Shown: one piece after another, positions 35,206 to 47,200 of the stretch
Layout: every line of letters begins with the position of its first letter
How positions within the stretch are numbered: the stretch's first letter is position 1
Source of the DNA: Cryptomeria japonica
Taxonomy: Eukaryota > Streptophyta > Pinopsida > Cupressales > Cupressaceae
NCBI RefSeq assembly: GCF_030272615.1
Contig: NC_081412.1
Span: forward strand, 98,021,796-98,085,795
Length of the DNA stretch: 64,000 bases
Reading direction: 5' to 3'
Program-made: the position numbers and the translations under genes
The notes under the pieces: generated by a model
The model's input: only the letters and a program-made list of their open reading frames with translations
Databases searched by the model: none
What the model was told of the DNA's origin: nothing

Positions 35206-35962
35206 TGTTAGGTTGTAGAGGGGCTTGCCTAAGTCAAACCCTAAGTAGGTGTTAACCACCACTACAACAATGATGATTAGAAATAGAGCTTACCCTTGCA
35301 GGGCAAAGGATAAATCTAAAATGAAATGTCAAATTGAAGTGTTGAAATGAAGTGATTACATCTTTAATTGATGATGCAATGTTCCTTAGATAACTCCTCC
35401 AAGTGTTTTATGCAATAACATGATAAATCATAACAGCATCCACCATGAAAACATACTTGAAGATAGCTTGTTGTATCTTGATGATCATTGTACTCAGATC
35501 TACTCTTGAGGAAGAATATTTTCTCTTGAATTGAAAAGATGAGATGATATATATGAATTGAATTAAAGGCGATATCTTATATAGGATTCTCAAGGTTTTT
35601 TTGTATTTTGGCCAACTTACAATGGTCATATACCAATATCAAGACCAAATCGGGTAACGTTAAGGCCCACACATTACTGTCCCAAAATTTTAGGCAAAAA
35701 GTATCAGACTATGGGGCTAAGCAACATAGTCTCAATAAAATAGGCACCCAATTTTTAGGGAAGTGAGATAATAGGACCCTAATATTAAATTTGAAATTTA
35801 TATTAGAATTGATGACATTTAAGTGTGGGATAAAGTGCCTTGAAATTTAAAATGGGATAGAACACAAATGAGCTCAAAATGATATAGGAAAAAAGAGCAC
35901 ACTAAAGTAAGGGCCCAAATAGGAGTGTGAAATTGTAAGGGGTTACAATTTACAACACTACA
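35206..35962 (+). repeat. 3' LTR (757 bp), same family as 1083-1791
   Basis: Starts TGTTAGGTTGTAG and ends AACACTACA; the GCCTAAGTCAAACCC block is shared with the left-edge LTR. Quasi-palindrome at 35706-35732. No TSD can be tested because the 5' LTR is not found. Confidence 0.55.
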
Positions 35963-37439
35963 CAAATGATCATTATTACACTATGATTCCACTATTTAAA
36001 AGATTGATTACAAATGTGTACAATGCCACTATGGTATGCATGATCTCACCACTTTGTAGCTCCTAACCCACCTACTTGTATTCTCATGATGAAAAGACTA
36101 GCTTCAACACACTTCCAATCATCAATGATTAGACTAAAACCACTTTACAATGAAAGCTAACCTCATTCCAATAGTAGAGTTTAGCAATACATGACATGCC
36201 TTTACTTTCCCATTCATGGAATATGAAAACCCAAGTTCTAAAGAAGATCAAATATCAAATACTCTTCATATTTCATGTCATATCTACATTACAGTCAACT
36301 TTATTGTAGAGATTTGTTTGTGGCATTTATGCGTTCACCATTTGTGAAGAAAAATATTTTTCTCAAAATTATTTTTACTAGTTGTTATGAGATCTACAAA
36401 AAAAATTCAAAGACTCAAAATGTTCCATTGTATCCCTAATCATCATCACCTTACGCTTGACATTTTTTAATTCTTCATCAATACTCAAACAAAACAAAAA
36501 ATACTATAATTCTGGTAATCCAATTTACTTGGACACAAATCTGACCCATCATAATAACCATATAAAAATTATGTCTCAAGATTTATAAGAAAAATAATGT
36601 ACATAATTTATATAAAAAAGTTAGTAAAATATAAAAAGAAATGGTAAATAACTTTATTCTCCATAAAAAGAAACATGTAACCCAAATAGACCATTTGTTT
36701 TTACAACTCCTCCACATGCTAGGTGTTCATCTTGGCACATGGAGGCACTACTCAACAAATGATGGTCTCACCTTTTCTTAAGACAAAATCTCATAAAGAT
36801 TCATAGACACCACATACTTCCAACTGGAACAGATGGTGTTACCATGTGGCATGCTTATGAGGTTAAAAGCAAACAAACAAGGGGAATATATTTTGAAAAG
36901 TAAATCCATTATTTTGACAAAATAGATATTTGTATTTTTGTTTTTGTCTAATGAATTATGATATTATTTGAATATATATTTAATTTAAATTATTGTGAAT
37001 AAAGTCATTTCATTCCAAAACCAAATCTGATCAATAATATCACTGAAAATTTCAAAGTTTAATAAATAATATAATAAAAAACATATCCTCATTCTCATTA
37101 ATTAAACATAACCTTTAATAATTTTATACTCTTATTAAAATCCTAGGCTACAAGCAAATAAAAACAAAGTAGATAGGCCAAGTAATTTGTTTCATGGCAT
37201 GTGAGAGGGCCGTTGGCCTAGTAAAGCCGAATAAGACCTCTTTGGGAATATCGCCAAGATAGTTTAAGATGATGTTTAAACATTATATTGATTTGAATGT
37301 GACCAATTCACTAGTGTTTAAATCCACATTGAAATATACCTTACATAAACATATTGTCTTTATACCTTACCTGAAAATATTGTTTATGGAGAATTAACTT
37401 GCACTATATGCTAAAATTTGCATACTATATTATCATTTT
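35963..37439. other. AT-rich stretch, nothing recognised
   Basis: No credible frames, RNA genes or repeat ends. Confidence 0.55.
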
Positions 37440-37780
37440 GCGTACTATATTATCATTATTAGATGGTGTAAAATTTTATTTGAAGTTGAGTTTTTAAAAA
37501 AATATATATATTATTATTCATTTATTTTTTATATATTTGATAGCATTTTATTTTTATTTTTTGTATAATTTATATTTATTGTATTTTTCAGATAAAATGT
37601 CTTTTCTTTGTGTAAATACTATTATTCATATTAGTCAATCTAGTTAGTGGGAAATCAATCTTCTGAATTTAGATATAATCCTTGAAAAATATAAAAATCA
37701 AATTTAAAACTAGACAACTCCTACTTATTTCACTAGCTAATATAATCCAACTAAACATGTATTAGCATGATGCATTACCA

Positions 37781-37930
37781 TGTCATTGTATCTAAAGGCA
37801 TTCAATTGCATTTACTTGTTGTCTATTATCATTCACATTAAATGAGAACTGTGTGTGTCATTGTATCTAAAGGCATTCAATTGCATTTACTTGTTGTCTA
37901 TTATCATTCACATTAAATGAGAACAGTGTG
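37781..37930 (+). repeat. 75-bp near-perfect tandem duplication
   Basis: Two copies of a 75-bp block starting TGTCATTGTATCTAAAGG, at 37781 and 37856, differ by one or two bases. Copy 2 of the larger repeat has only one, more divergent, version. Confidence 0.85.
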
Positions 37931-37988
37931 TTGGGAGCACTTTAATTAGTGCACTAAAAAGAATCAAATCTACATAATCATTTTAGAG

Positions 37989-39156
37989 TGATAAACGTAT
38001 AAGGCACTGAGAGGTAGGGGAGGGGGGGTGAATCAGTGCAAGGAAAACCAATATAAATCTGATCACCAATTTAACCAACTTGAAACTTAACAAGCATGCA
38101 AGGAAAATAACCACATAAACCAACACCCAATAAAAGCACGCAACTCATAACACAAAGTTTTTCATGTGGAAACCCAAATGGGAAAAACCACGGTGGGAAT
38201 TAGAACCCACAAGATCAACTATCTGCAGAATAGGGATCTGGCCAATTAATGTCTTACAACTTCTCTGTTAGGAGCACACCTAGTTAGGAGTGTCATAACC
38301 CGACTAAGAGCTATTACAATAAGGGTTGTTAGGACCAACCCTATTAGGAGTTACCCAGCTATGGGATTTACACAACACAAGTTAATGTGTGACCCTGTTA
38401 AGGGATTCAAACCTTGAGACCTATGAGGATCCTACCGCACCTGGTTAGGAGTGACCTTGTTAGAGGATTTTATCTTGCTACAACTCTTAGGGAACAACAA
38501 GTGATTGATCTGTTTTTAGCACCTTTGTGCCTGATTAGATCCACTTCAAAACTGCTTCTAACACCGACTAAACATTAATACAGAGCTTCACTTTTCACCG
38601 CACAATCAAATTCGCACTATATATCTCATGTCTAATACATCATCACATAATATACTCCATTTTATAAACAGCTCTGCTAAGTCGGCTAAGAACCCTTGGA
38701 ACAATTTCTTAGGTACGTTGAACCTAGACAATCTTGCACATTACGCTTTACTCATGTCAGTCACAAACAACTTAACTCAAAAATAAAACATTAAGTCTAT
38801 CAGGTTACCGATCTAAGTAATTTTGTTCTACTGGTTTAACTATTCTTCTTGATTGACTTCTTAGTACATCACAACTCGCTCCAAAAATTTGAATATGTCG
38901 ATGCGGTTTCGATCATAGACTCCTGCCAATGTCATGAACATACATACCAAACTGCAACACTTAACTCTTCACCGATCTTCCGTACCGGTCACTTGAACAT
39001 AGCTCTCTCACTGTTTACTGATCCACTGTTTAACTGTTTCCTTTACCGGTTGGACTAAATAACTTAGATGACTGACAAAACATGGTTGTCATCAATGACA
39101 ACACAATACAAGTCATCAATCAACCTATTACAACTCTAGATCATCATCAAGCCAAC
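37989..39156 (-). repeat. 3' LTR of a third, divergent member of the five-knuckle family
   Basis: Starts TGATAAACGTATAAGGC on plus and shares with elements 1 and 2 the early ACTGAGAGG...GGGGTGAATCAGT block and the later motif order (preserved phrases around GTGGAAACCC, ACCACGGTGGG and ACCCTGTTA). Ends CAAGCCAACA next to a purine tract (39157-39170, minus strand CCAAAGGGGGAGAT). Confidence 0.65.
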
Positions 39157-39170
39157 AATCTCCCCCTTTG

Positions 39171-39757
39171 GCATTGATGGCAACACTTAGGAAATTTTTT
39201 GTCTAAGTGTCACATTACAAAAATTATGACCCATGACTCAAATACATAACATGACTACCCCTTAGCAATTACATGCTATTACAAAAATTTGCAAGATAAT
39301 ATATACTACTTCCCTTGTTACAAAATTTTGACTCATACTACTACTCCCCCTTTGACAACAATGGCAAAGGTAACCAAATACATGAAAATATAAATGCAAT
39401 ATATATAACAAAATTTGCATTACCAAAATATATAGGAGTTCAAAATGTTTTACAATGTCATCTTATGAAATACATCTGCAAAACTAGACTTTAAAAGTGT
39501 CAAATCATTGTGCCAAGTCTCCAAAAGTGTCCCTGTTATCTCAATATGTGTCAGGATCCGAGATGCAATCTATTCCATGGTATCAAGTGTGCTCATCTCC
39601 GGTGTAGCCAAAATTGCTTCAGTCTCCTTGTAGCCTCTCTGCAAAATTTCAATCTTAGGGACTAATAAAGTCTGCAACTCCTACAGTGAAGTTGTCCTTT
39701 TCACCAGTTCAGCCTCATAATCCTTAAGCTTATGTTGTAGTGCAACAACTGATCTAC
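39171..39757 (-). pseudogene. ORF2 C-terminal fragment of the third family member
   Basis: Minus-strand frames near 39437-39757 read a coiled-coil segment with ELQTLLVPKIEILQRGY and EMSTLDTMEXIASRI, which aligns with MTLQTLFLPHLSSVQEQI and GSTLDGLISLLADI in the ORF2 C-terminus of elements 1 and 2. The gene is cut off at about 39757 where the flanking AT-rich repeat resumes. It shows that ORF2 is a lasting feature of the family rather than a chance insertion. Confidence 0.6.
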
Positions 39758-40665
39758 TTGTCCTTGATTGCTTCCACAACTAGAAAACTCTAGTCCAATC
39801 AAGTGAGTTGAGGTAGGAAAATAAGAAACTTGTGATCGAAAATCTACCCCAGATGTTTCTAAACCAAACTAGTCCTTGACATTCAATGAAGCATAAAGAA
39901 TCAAGTGAAATAGAGGGCATAACAAGATAAAAAATGGTAGCATTAGTTTTATTTTAAAAAATGGTTTATTGTAATTTCATATCTAATAAATGATGTAATC
40001 TTATTTGAAGTTTGGTTTATTTTTCTAATTTTTATTTATTCTTATTTATTAATATTTTTATATATCTGATTTTATTTTATTTACATTTTTTTGTACAATT
40101 CATGTTTACTATATCTTTCATGATCAAATGTTTGTTTCTTGTATAAATACTATTGTACATACTAGCTCAATCTCATTAGTGGGAGATCAACCTTGCAGAT
40201 GTAGTTCTAACCCAGGGGTTTAAAGAATTTAAATGTTAAACTAAATAAATCCTAACTATTTCACCAACTACTATAACCTAACTAGACACATATTTGTATG
40301 ATTTATTACTGTATTTTTATTTAAAAGAATTCAATTGAATTCATTTATTATCCACAAGCATTGTCTATTATCATTCACATCAAATGAGAATAACATGTTA
40401 GGAGAACTTCAATTAGTGCATTAAAAGGAATCAATTCTACATAATCATTTTAGAGCCCTACATGCTTGCATATTGTTGTCCTTGGTTGCTTACATAACTG
40501 CAAAACTAATCCAATCGATTGAGTTGAGCTAGGAGAATAAGAAAATTGTGATCTAGCAATCTCCCCTAGGTGTTTCTAACCCCAACTAGTCCTTGGAATT
40601 CAATGAAGCGTAAAGAATCGAGTGAAATAGAGAGCACAACAAGATCAAACATGAAAGTTACAAAG

Positions 40666-40955
40666 TAGACCCACACCCACATAAATGATCAAAATCTATG
40701 AATTTAGCTTGGAGACAATAGATTAATGGAAAATTATTACCACATCAAAATTAATCTCCCTCTTTTTTCCTAGTAGTATAATTATGCTCACAGTTAGTTT
40801 ATATCTTAGCAATAATTATTCAACTATCATTCTTGTGACTACCATTTAATTAATTTGAGTTAATTTATGTTTATATGCTTGCGTCTTATTAGATTTAGTC
40901 TAGATTAGGCTTAGGAAAAATTTAGGTTTCTTTAACATTTTGGTGAACCCCTTTG
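40666..40955 (+). other. Worn LTR end with primer-binding-like site
   Basis: ...TTTCTTTAACA at 40937 is followed by TTTTGGTGAACCCC, matching the LTR/primer junction of the gag-protease element (24849). This suggests a decayed plus-strand gypsy element, its leader lying to the right. Its LTR start was not found. Confidence 0.4.
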
Positions 40956-41296
40956 ATCCTACATTATCGTAGGGTTCTATTTTACGTTAATCTATACCTT
41001 TCTTGTTTTAGGATTTTAAGATATATGTTTTCTCATTGTATTATCTTATTTCAAATCTCACTATGTCTTATGCTTCTCTCTTTTCTATTCATTTGCTTTA
41101 AAGTTGTAAGATTCATTATGTGATATTCCTTTTTCCCACCATACCTACCCCTAGCTATCCCTTAGGATTTCATTTTTAGATCTAATATATCATCAATGTT
41201 TCATATATCCTAAAATTTATTTTTTGTGCTTTACCTTTCTATATTTTGTTTAAACCATGAGGCTTTTTTTATCCTTGTTATAAATATAAAACCAAT
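40956..41296. other. AT-rich stretch, nothing recognised
   Basis: Possibly the decayed leader of the element whose LTR ends at 40937. No coding frames of note. Confidence 0.45.
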
Positions 41297-41690
41297 GCAC
41301 AACCAAGAACTTCTTAACAGAAAAAAATAAGATAAAATTATGCATAAAAATATAATTACAAACCAAAGAATCCAAGAGATGTGCAAATGTCAAGATGACA
41401 TAATTACATTAATAGCTCATAAAAAGTTGCATAAAAAAAAAAAGTAAAAATACAAGTTAGGTAGTGAGTTTTTTATAGAACCAAGGAGAGGGTGGAGGTA
41501 AGTCCAACTAATAGCAAGCGACTACCAAGTAGCCTAAAATAGTTAATGTAAATCCCTTATGATACCTCAACAACCTATCCATTAATTAAAATCACTTTAT
41601 TAATCTAAGAAATCTCAATAAAGTGTAGGAAAAACCTAGGACATAGAAATAAATAAATAACCCACTAATGAAATAAAGCCTACACTAACA
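41297..41690 (-). repeat. 3' LTR of a degenerate copia element (outer end approximate)
   Basis: On the minus strand TGTTAGTGTAGG starts directly after a purine tract (TTAAGGGGGA, 41691-41700). A TATA-like TCTATAAAAAAC lies at 41468-41479. The outer end near 41297 is a guess, since no TSD partner is in the window. Confidence 0.5.
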
Positions 41691-41749
41691 TCCCCCTTAA
41701 GAATAACTTAGCTAGATGAGAAGATGGGTCATGATAAATAAAGCTTGAT

Positions 41750-42773
41750 GTGGTACCCATGTACAAAGATATCCCCTCCAAAGAGAAGAAGAACCCCCTA
41801 CTCCCCCACCCCCTCTGCCCTTTAAATGAGGGGGGGTTTAGGGGTGGGGGGGTAAGAAGTCCCCTTAAAAGAGGACACTTGTCACCCCTCTATAAAATCT
41901 CTCAAATCAAGGAACTTTCTTTAAATAAAGAGTTTTGTGTAGACATTTGTGATATAATCCAATGTCAAACAATATTAGAGATTAATGATGTTACCATGAA
42001 TAAAGTCCTTATGTAAAGCATTTTTATCTCAATGTATTAGGTCCTCTAATGATATATTGGATTCTCAAATATTTATATTGCAAACTAATTATCATAAAAA
42101 TTTATCATGGGATTTTGGAATTGAATACTAGACTCAATTAGAATATTATGATTCTTAATGGCCTCACTAGAAACATTAAAATGGCCTCACTAGAAACATT
42201 AATTGTTCTTTGATGTCAACATCTTTAAATGAAAGAATAATAGAACACTACTTATTACTCAACTAACAAATTGGATGGTGACCAAGTGAGAAGCAATATC
42301 ATGAAGTAGACTTTCCATACTAAATCCCATAACTGTGAGTACCTCAAATATAGTGGAGAAATTGTTTAGTTGTTTTATGTGGCTCCTACATGAATTGAGA
42401 GAACATGCCTACAACATGTGAAAAATAAGGTCTCATGAGAGTCAAATAAATGAGATTCCCAACATGTTGATAATATCAAGTGTCATCAACCAAAGTTGAA
42501 GAACACTTGACCTTAATTTTGATCCTTGATTAAAATTGAGTTAATGTAATCTTATAGTCAACCATGCATATTCTAGAGAGCATATCAAGTGTGTACTTAG
42601 GGTATGTAATGAAAATACCAAAATAATACTAAGTGGTTTCAACCCTAAGAAGTAGTGTAGTATGCCCAAGTCTAACATCTAAAACCAATCATAAAGGAAA
42701 ATTTTAGCTACCTAAATGGTGCATGAGTGACTCTTTATGATCAAGGAGTCATCAACATAGAGAACTAAAATTT
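41750..42773 (-). pseudogene. Copia pol remnant: C-terminal RT and RNase H
   Basis: Reading on the minus strand across frameshifts and stops, the order is YVDDSLI (RT active site), DLGILHYFLG, DMLSRICMVDYK, NLIYLTLMRPYFSHVVGMFSQFM, HSYGI, then NFYDN..AI..FENPIYH.RT.YIEIK, the end of the copia RNase H region. These match the standard copia RT to RNase H order. The gene is heavily mutated. It is cut at 42778 by the Tat element, and its upstream part continues at 60278. Confidence 0.75.
41788..41853. repeat. C-rich/G-rich inverted repeat
   Basis: CCCCCTACTCCCCCACCCCCTC on one side and, 12 bp on, GAGGGGGGG, TTTA, GGGGTGGGGGGG. The arms pair well, and the G side has enough G runs for a quadruplex. 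It sits near the 3' end of the copia pol remnant. Confidence 0.7.
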
Positions 42774-42778
42774 GAGAG

Positions 42779-43870
42779 TGTCGTGCCTATGAAGTGTATA
42801 CTTGTGATACCTACAACTAAAACACAAAACACTCAATAGATCATTACAAGCATGGTTAATGAATTTTAAACAAGTAAAGATAAAACCATAGCTAAGCGAT
42901 CTATCCCCTCCTAGTAAATGCGAGTATGAATTTTGCTCTCAGATCTGGTTAGGCAGATTCCAATGACTTGACTACACCTATATGGAGGATTTAAATGATA
43001 AATGATGCATTTAAGCTAGCAATGATAATGATTAAGCTACATGATTCCATGATTATGCTAGAAAATAAGCTAGAATGATGCAATAAAGCTATGATAACAA
43101 TGCTCAAATGATAAACTAAGATTGCATATGCCTATGGTAACAATGCATGAGATGCAAATGAGATGGGATGAATCGGGATGGGATCGGGATCCTTTGTGCT
43201 CCAAAATGGGGTCTATTTATAGGATTTCCAAGGCTAGGGATGAGGTGGCAGGAATCAACGGTCAAGATTAAGTCTGAAGATATCAATGGTGAAATTGGAG
43301 GTTGGCAAAGAGGTTGGATTAAAGGGAACATTTGTCATCTCTATGGTGACAAGTGTCAAGAGGCTTCCAAGAGAGGAGACATGTGGCCCAAGAATGCCAT
43401 GTGTCTCAAGGGGCGAGTATCCACACTATTGGAGGTTAGGATAATGAGGTTAGGATGTGCAAGCCAAGGTAGGTTTAATTAAACCCACGGTTACATGGAA
43501 TGGGTTAGGTTTGGAAGGGGTTAGGTTAGGTGGTTAAAAGTTAGGAGGCATGTGGGTAATTTGAATTTATAAATTCAAATAATAAGAAGAGACTAATTAA
43601 TTCTCAATAAATCATAAATTGATTTGTTTTAATTAATTAGAGGATTAGAAGAAATGAATTTGATGGGGAAGAATTAATTAGTTTGAATTAATTAATCAAA
43701 GGGGATTATTGAAATGAACCTATTAAATAAATCCTTAGACTTATTAATAAGTAGATGAAAAGGGATGATTTAAGCAAATTGTTGATGAATTCAATTAAAT
43801 TGGGGAGGGAGATTAATTGAATAATTGCGTATTCAATTAATTATCTTCAGACCATTTTTAGGTGTATACA
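42779..43870 (-). repeat. Tat element 3' LTR
   Basis: 1,092 bp, plus strand TGTCGTGCC...GGTGTATACA. The internal side has the purine tract AAAGAGGGACAAAA (minus strand, 43871-43884). Confidence 0.85.
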
Positions 43871-44237
43871 TTTTGTCCCTCTTTGAAGCGAGGTGTGATG
43901 ACACATTGATTCAAAGAATAATATCTCATTTTCATGATGATATCGGTTTGATAGGATGCCCCAACTCTTTATTGCTAAATTTCAGTATGATGATGCCCCC
44001 TCGGGAGATCAATTGAGATATTTGATCTTTGGAGTGTTGCGACTTTGCGAAATTGATATCCCGATTAGAAAAGATTTGATTTCTACAATTGTGTTTGATG
44101 AAAATGTGAGTTCTATAATTAACTTGATTGATTAGATTGATAAAATCAAGATTTAGTCTGGTTTCAGGAATGACACCTCCTGTATAAGACAAAGATGATC
44201 AAAGCGTCTGGTTTCAAGAACGATATATCCTGTTTAA
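43871..44237 (-). other. Tat 3' internal region, left of unit B, with tandem units
   Basis: Begins with the purine tract. Near 44156-44237 and again at 48412-48475 lie about three units of roughly 50 bp (GTCTGGTTTCAGGAA...TCCTGTATAAGAC); unit B sits inside the second one, which fixes its insertion site. Confidence 0.65.
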
Positions 44238-47200
44238 TGTAGTACCCCTGCCCTAATCAATTTCTAATCTCGGTTTAATCTTGGTCAGTTTATCTTAATA
44301 TAATGTTATAGTCAGATGTTTGATTTAACGCATAGCTGTTGATGTGGTTTTCACACTAGTTGTATGCAAGTTGTTTAGTGTTCCTATTTCGTGGTATTAA
44401 TATCGAGCTAACGCTTTCATTAAGTTTATATATGTATGCATGTATGACTCTTGGTTGCAGGAGATTTCAGGTACAACGCCGCATGAGTGCGAGGTTCGTC
44501 TTCACCTGGATGTGCAGGTTTGAGTGTGCCTCTTTAATCCTTAGAGTTGGATTAGGTGGTCGTAAGACCCTAGTTGACCATAGTCGTGCTCAAGTGAGTG
44601 TCGTTAGTCGTCATTGGTATTCCCTTTTTGTTTGGGTTTGCGAGTCGTCTGTTTGGTTGACTTTCTTGGTTTGCGTGCTTGGTGTGTATGGTTAAATTGA
44701 TTATTAGTCCTTAGTATTTAATTTGATTAAATATCTGTTTGTGCATTAAAGATTAATGGACTAAATTAATCGGGTTTTCGTTATGCGATTATCGTTGATA
44801 TTGGATTGCTCGTCTTAAATTGGGAGTAAGTTCAATTAAATGGTTGATTTTGAATATTAAATGTATTTTGTATATGCTGTTGAAAAAGAAAGATTTAAAT
44901 TTAATTGCAATAGAATTAATTTAATCTTTTGGCATTTTTGAAATAGAAAGGTTAAATTTCAGTTGAGTGAGAAAATCAATTTTAAATGGGAAAAGCAATT
45001 CAATTTATTGATATAGTTAGAAAAGAATTGTTTTTGAGAATTATTTTTAAATGAAAATTTTAATTCCAAAAATGAAATTTTGGTCAACTCTTCCTTATAA
45101 CCTAGACTTTTGGAAAATTTGGAGGATGGATATTTTTGGAAAAAAATGTTTAGTTGGAAAAATATTGTTGGGATGAAATTTGGGGGTTTTGGAAGGAGGA
45201 AGAATTCTTGAGCTTGCAGGTTGGGCTCTTCAGTAAATCTCTTCCAGGATTGCGTATGAAGGTAGGATTCTAAATTGTTTTCTTGTTGCCAAAAGAATTT
45301 ACTATTCTGGTTGAAAGAAATGAATTTGTTATTGAAGAATCGGTTTGATTGATTAATAGAGTAGAATGGAAATAAGATCTTGAATTATCCCTCCTTGATT
45401 TCCTTCCTTGTTGTGAAGATCAATCTTATTTGACCAATATGCTGTTGGTTTTGGAGAAATTTTCCCCTTTCCTGATCTGGGTATTTTTAAAAAGGTTGCA
45501 ATATGGGTGAATAAAAATAAAAAAATTCATTATTCTTTAGTCTCTGGGAGACTGTTTTTTTTAACTGTGTTGCACAGTGATCAATTTTTAAAAAATTAAA
45601 TTAAATTAAATTAAAAAAAATTGGAAACCCCAACCACGTGGGAGAGTACCCCACCACGTGGAGGGGTGTTGCTTTTCCATTGGGCAGCAGCGCTCCCATG
45701 GGGGTTGCGTGCTCCCTTTGGGAACAGCAGCGCTCCCATGGGGGCTGCGTGCTCCCTTTGGGAACAGCAGCGCTCCCATGGGGGCTGCGTGCTCCCATTG
45801 GGCAGCAGTATGAGCTCCCAAGGGGGGGGCCCACGTGGGGGTCCACGTGGGTACCCTCCCCCATATTAAAATGTTTTTTTTTCTTTAAAGTTTTAAAGAT
45901 GTTTTTTTTATGTATTTTTTTTATTAGTAAAAAAAAAAATACATATAATATTTTAATACTATTTAATGTTTAATTTTTTTTTAATTAAGTTTTTTGATTA
46001 TGAATAAATATTGGCATTTAATTAAGAAATTCAAGTATGATTTGTTATTAATTTATTGTATAATGTTTAAAAAAAAATACAATAGTTAATATTCAAAACT
46101 CATCTTATTTTAATGCATATTTTGATAATTAAATACTTAATTTGTCACTTTTGTGTTAATTATTAATTTGTTATATTTAATTAATCGGGGATTATTAAAT
46201 ATATTCATTAATTAATAGTTAATTTTAGTAATTTTCTTTATATGCTCAAGGAAACAATTTGTTAATCTGGGAATGGATTTTCTTTATTTGGCTTCCTTAA
46301 ATATGTATATTTCCTTGATCTGTATAGTGTAAAATTGGTTCTGGAAAAGACAAATGTGTAGGATTTATTTTGAACCAGTACGTCAATGATGATGTTAATT
46401 GAAGATTAAATATCTTAATTAATTGGTTAATGGTTGTTTAAATTATATTCTTGTGAAATTGGTTAAAGAACCCGTTATGGCGTATTTTTGTATGTTCGAT
46501 GCAATGAACCTTAGAGAGTTAGAAAACCAAGAACAACCTGTATCTAAATGAAGTAGATAACTACAATCTATTATAGACCATGTAGAAAACTTGATCGACT
46601 TTTAATGTTTAGATCAATTCGAAAAAGATTGTATCTGCTGAATATTACCTTTGCGAGTTTAATTTCTGTATTCGCTTTTGCTTATGTAATGGCAAGTCAT
46701 GCTTGTTTGATAGGACCCTATTGTATGGATTGATTTGGGGTACCTGTTTCAGTCCTCGGTTTCGAGTTGACTGTTGTTTTGTGGTAGTGTCGTATTTGGT
46801 CATATCCTTTGTGTGGGTGTCGAATGATGATTCATGGTTGACCTTAGCCGGTCAAGTCTCTAGTGAGAGTACCGTCTGTCAGTGCACCTCGTATGAAGTC
46901 ATGTTTGACCAAATGGTGGATTTCTCCATTTTGAACTCCGTTCGTCTGACCATGTCTATTCCTTGGATTTTGAGTTCGTCTGAGTATAGTCTAGTGTCAT
47001 ATGGGAAAGTGGCTTTCGATTGGGGGTCGCGCCCAAAGTGGCTGCTAGGTATCCCATCGAAAGTGAGTCTAATAAGTGATAACCTAACAGTAGATTAGAG
47101 GGTAATCTCTAAGTAAGATAAATGTGCCTCACACATGGAACAAGTGCTAACATAGACCCGACATGCTGTGAGAAGGCCTGAAATGGCAAACCATCATCCT

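Larger units (their letters stand above)
37440..40665 (+). repeat. Tandem duplication of a 0.7-kb AT-rich unit, first copy interrupted
   Basis: Copy 1 is 37440-37988 plus about 39757-39940, and copy 2 is about 39945-40665. Shared blocks include ATAAATACTATT, TTAGTGGGAGATCAA, TCTACATAATCATTTTAGAG and ATTCAATGAAGC. Copy 1 is broken by a truncated LTR-element fragment, and about 20 bp present in copy 2 are lost at the junction. Confidence 0.7.

Noticed and set aside
45601-45973. Overlapping frames on both strands in the GC-rich block
   Set aside because: All arise from the 40-bp repeat, in several frames at once; not a gene.
46703-47098. 131-codon plus frame in unit B
   Set aside because: No recognisable domain; lies in LTR-like DNA and may be chance in a more GC-rich patch.
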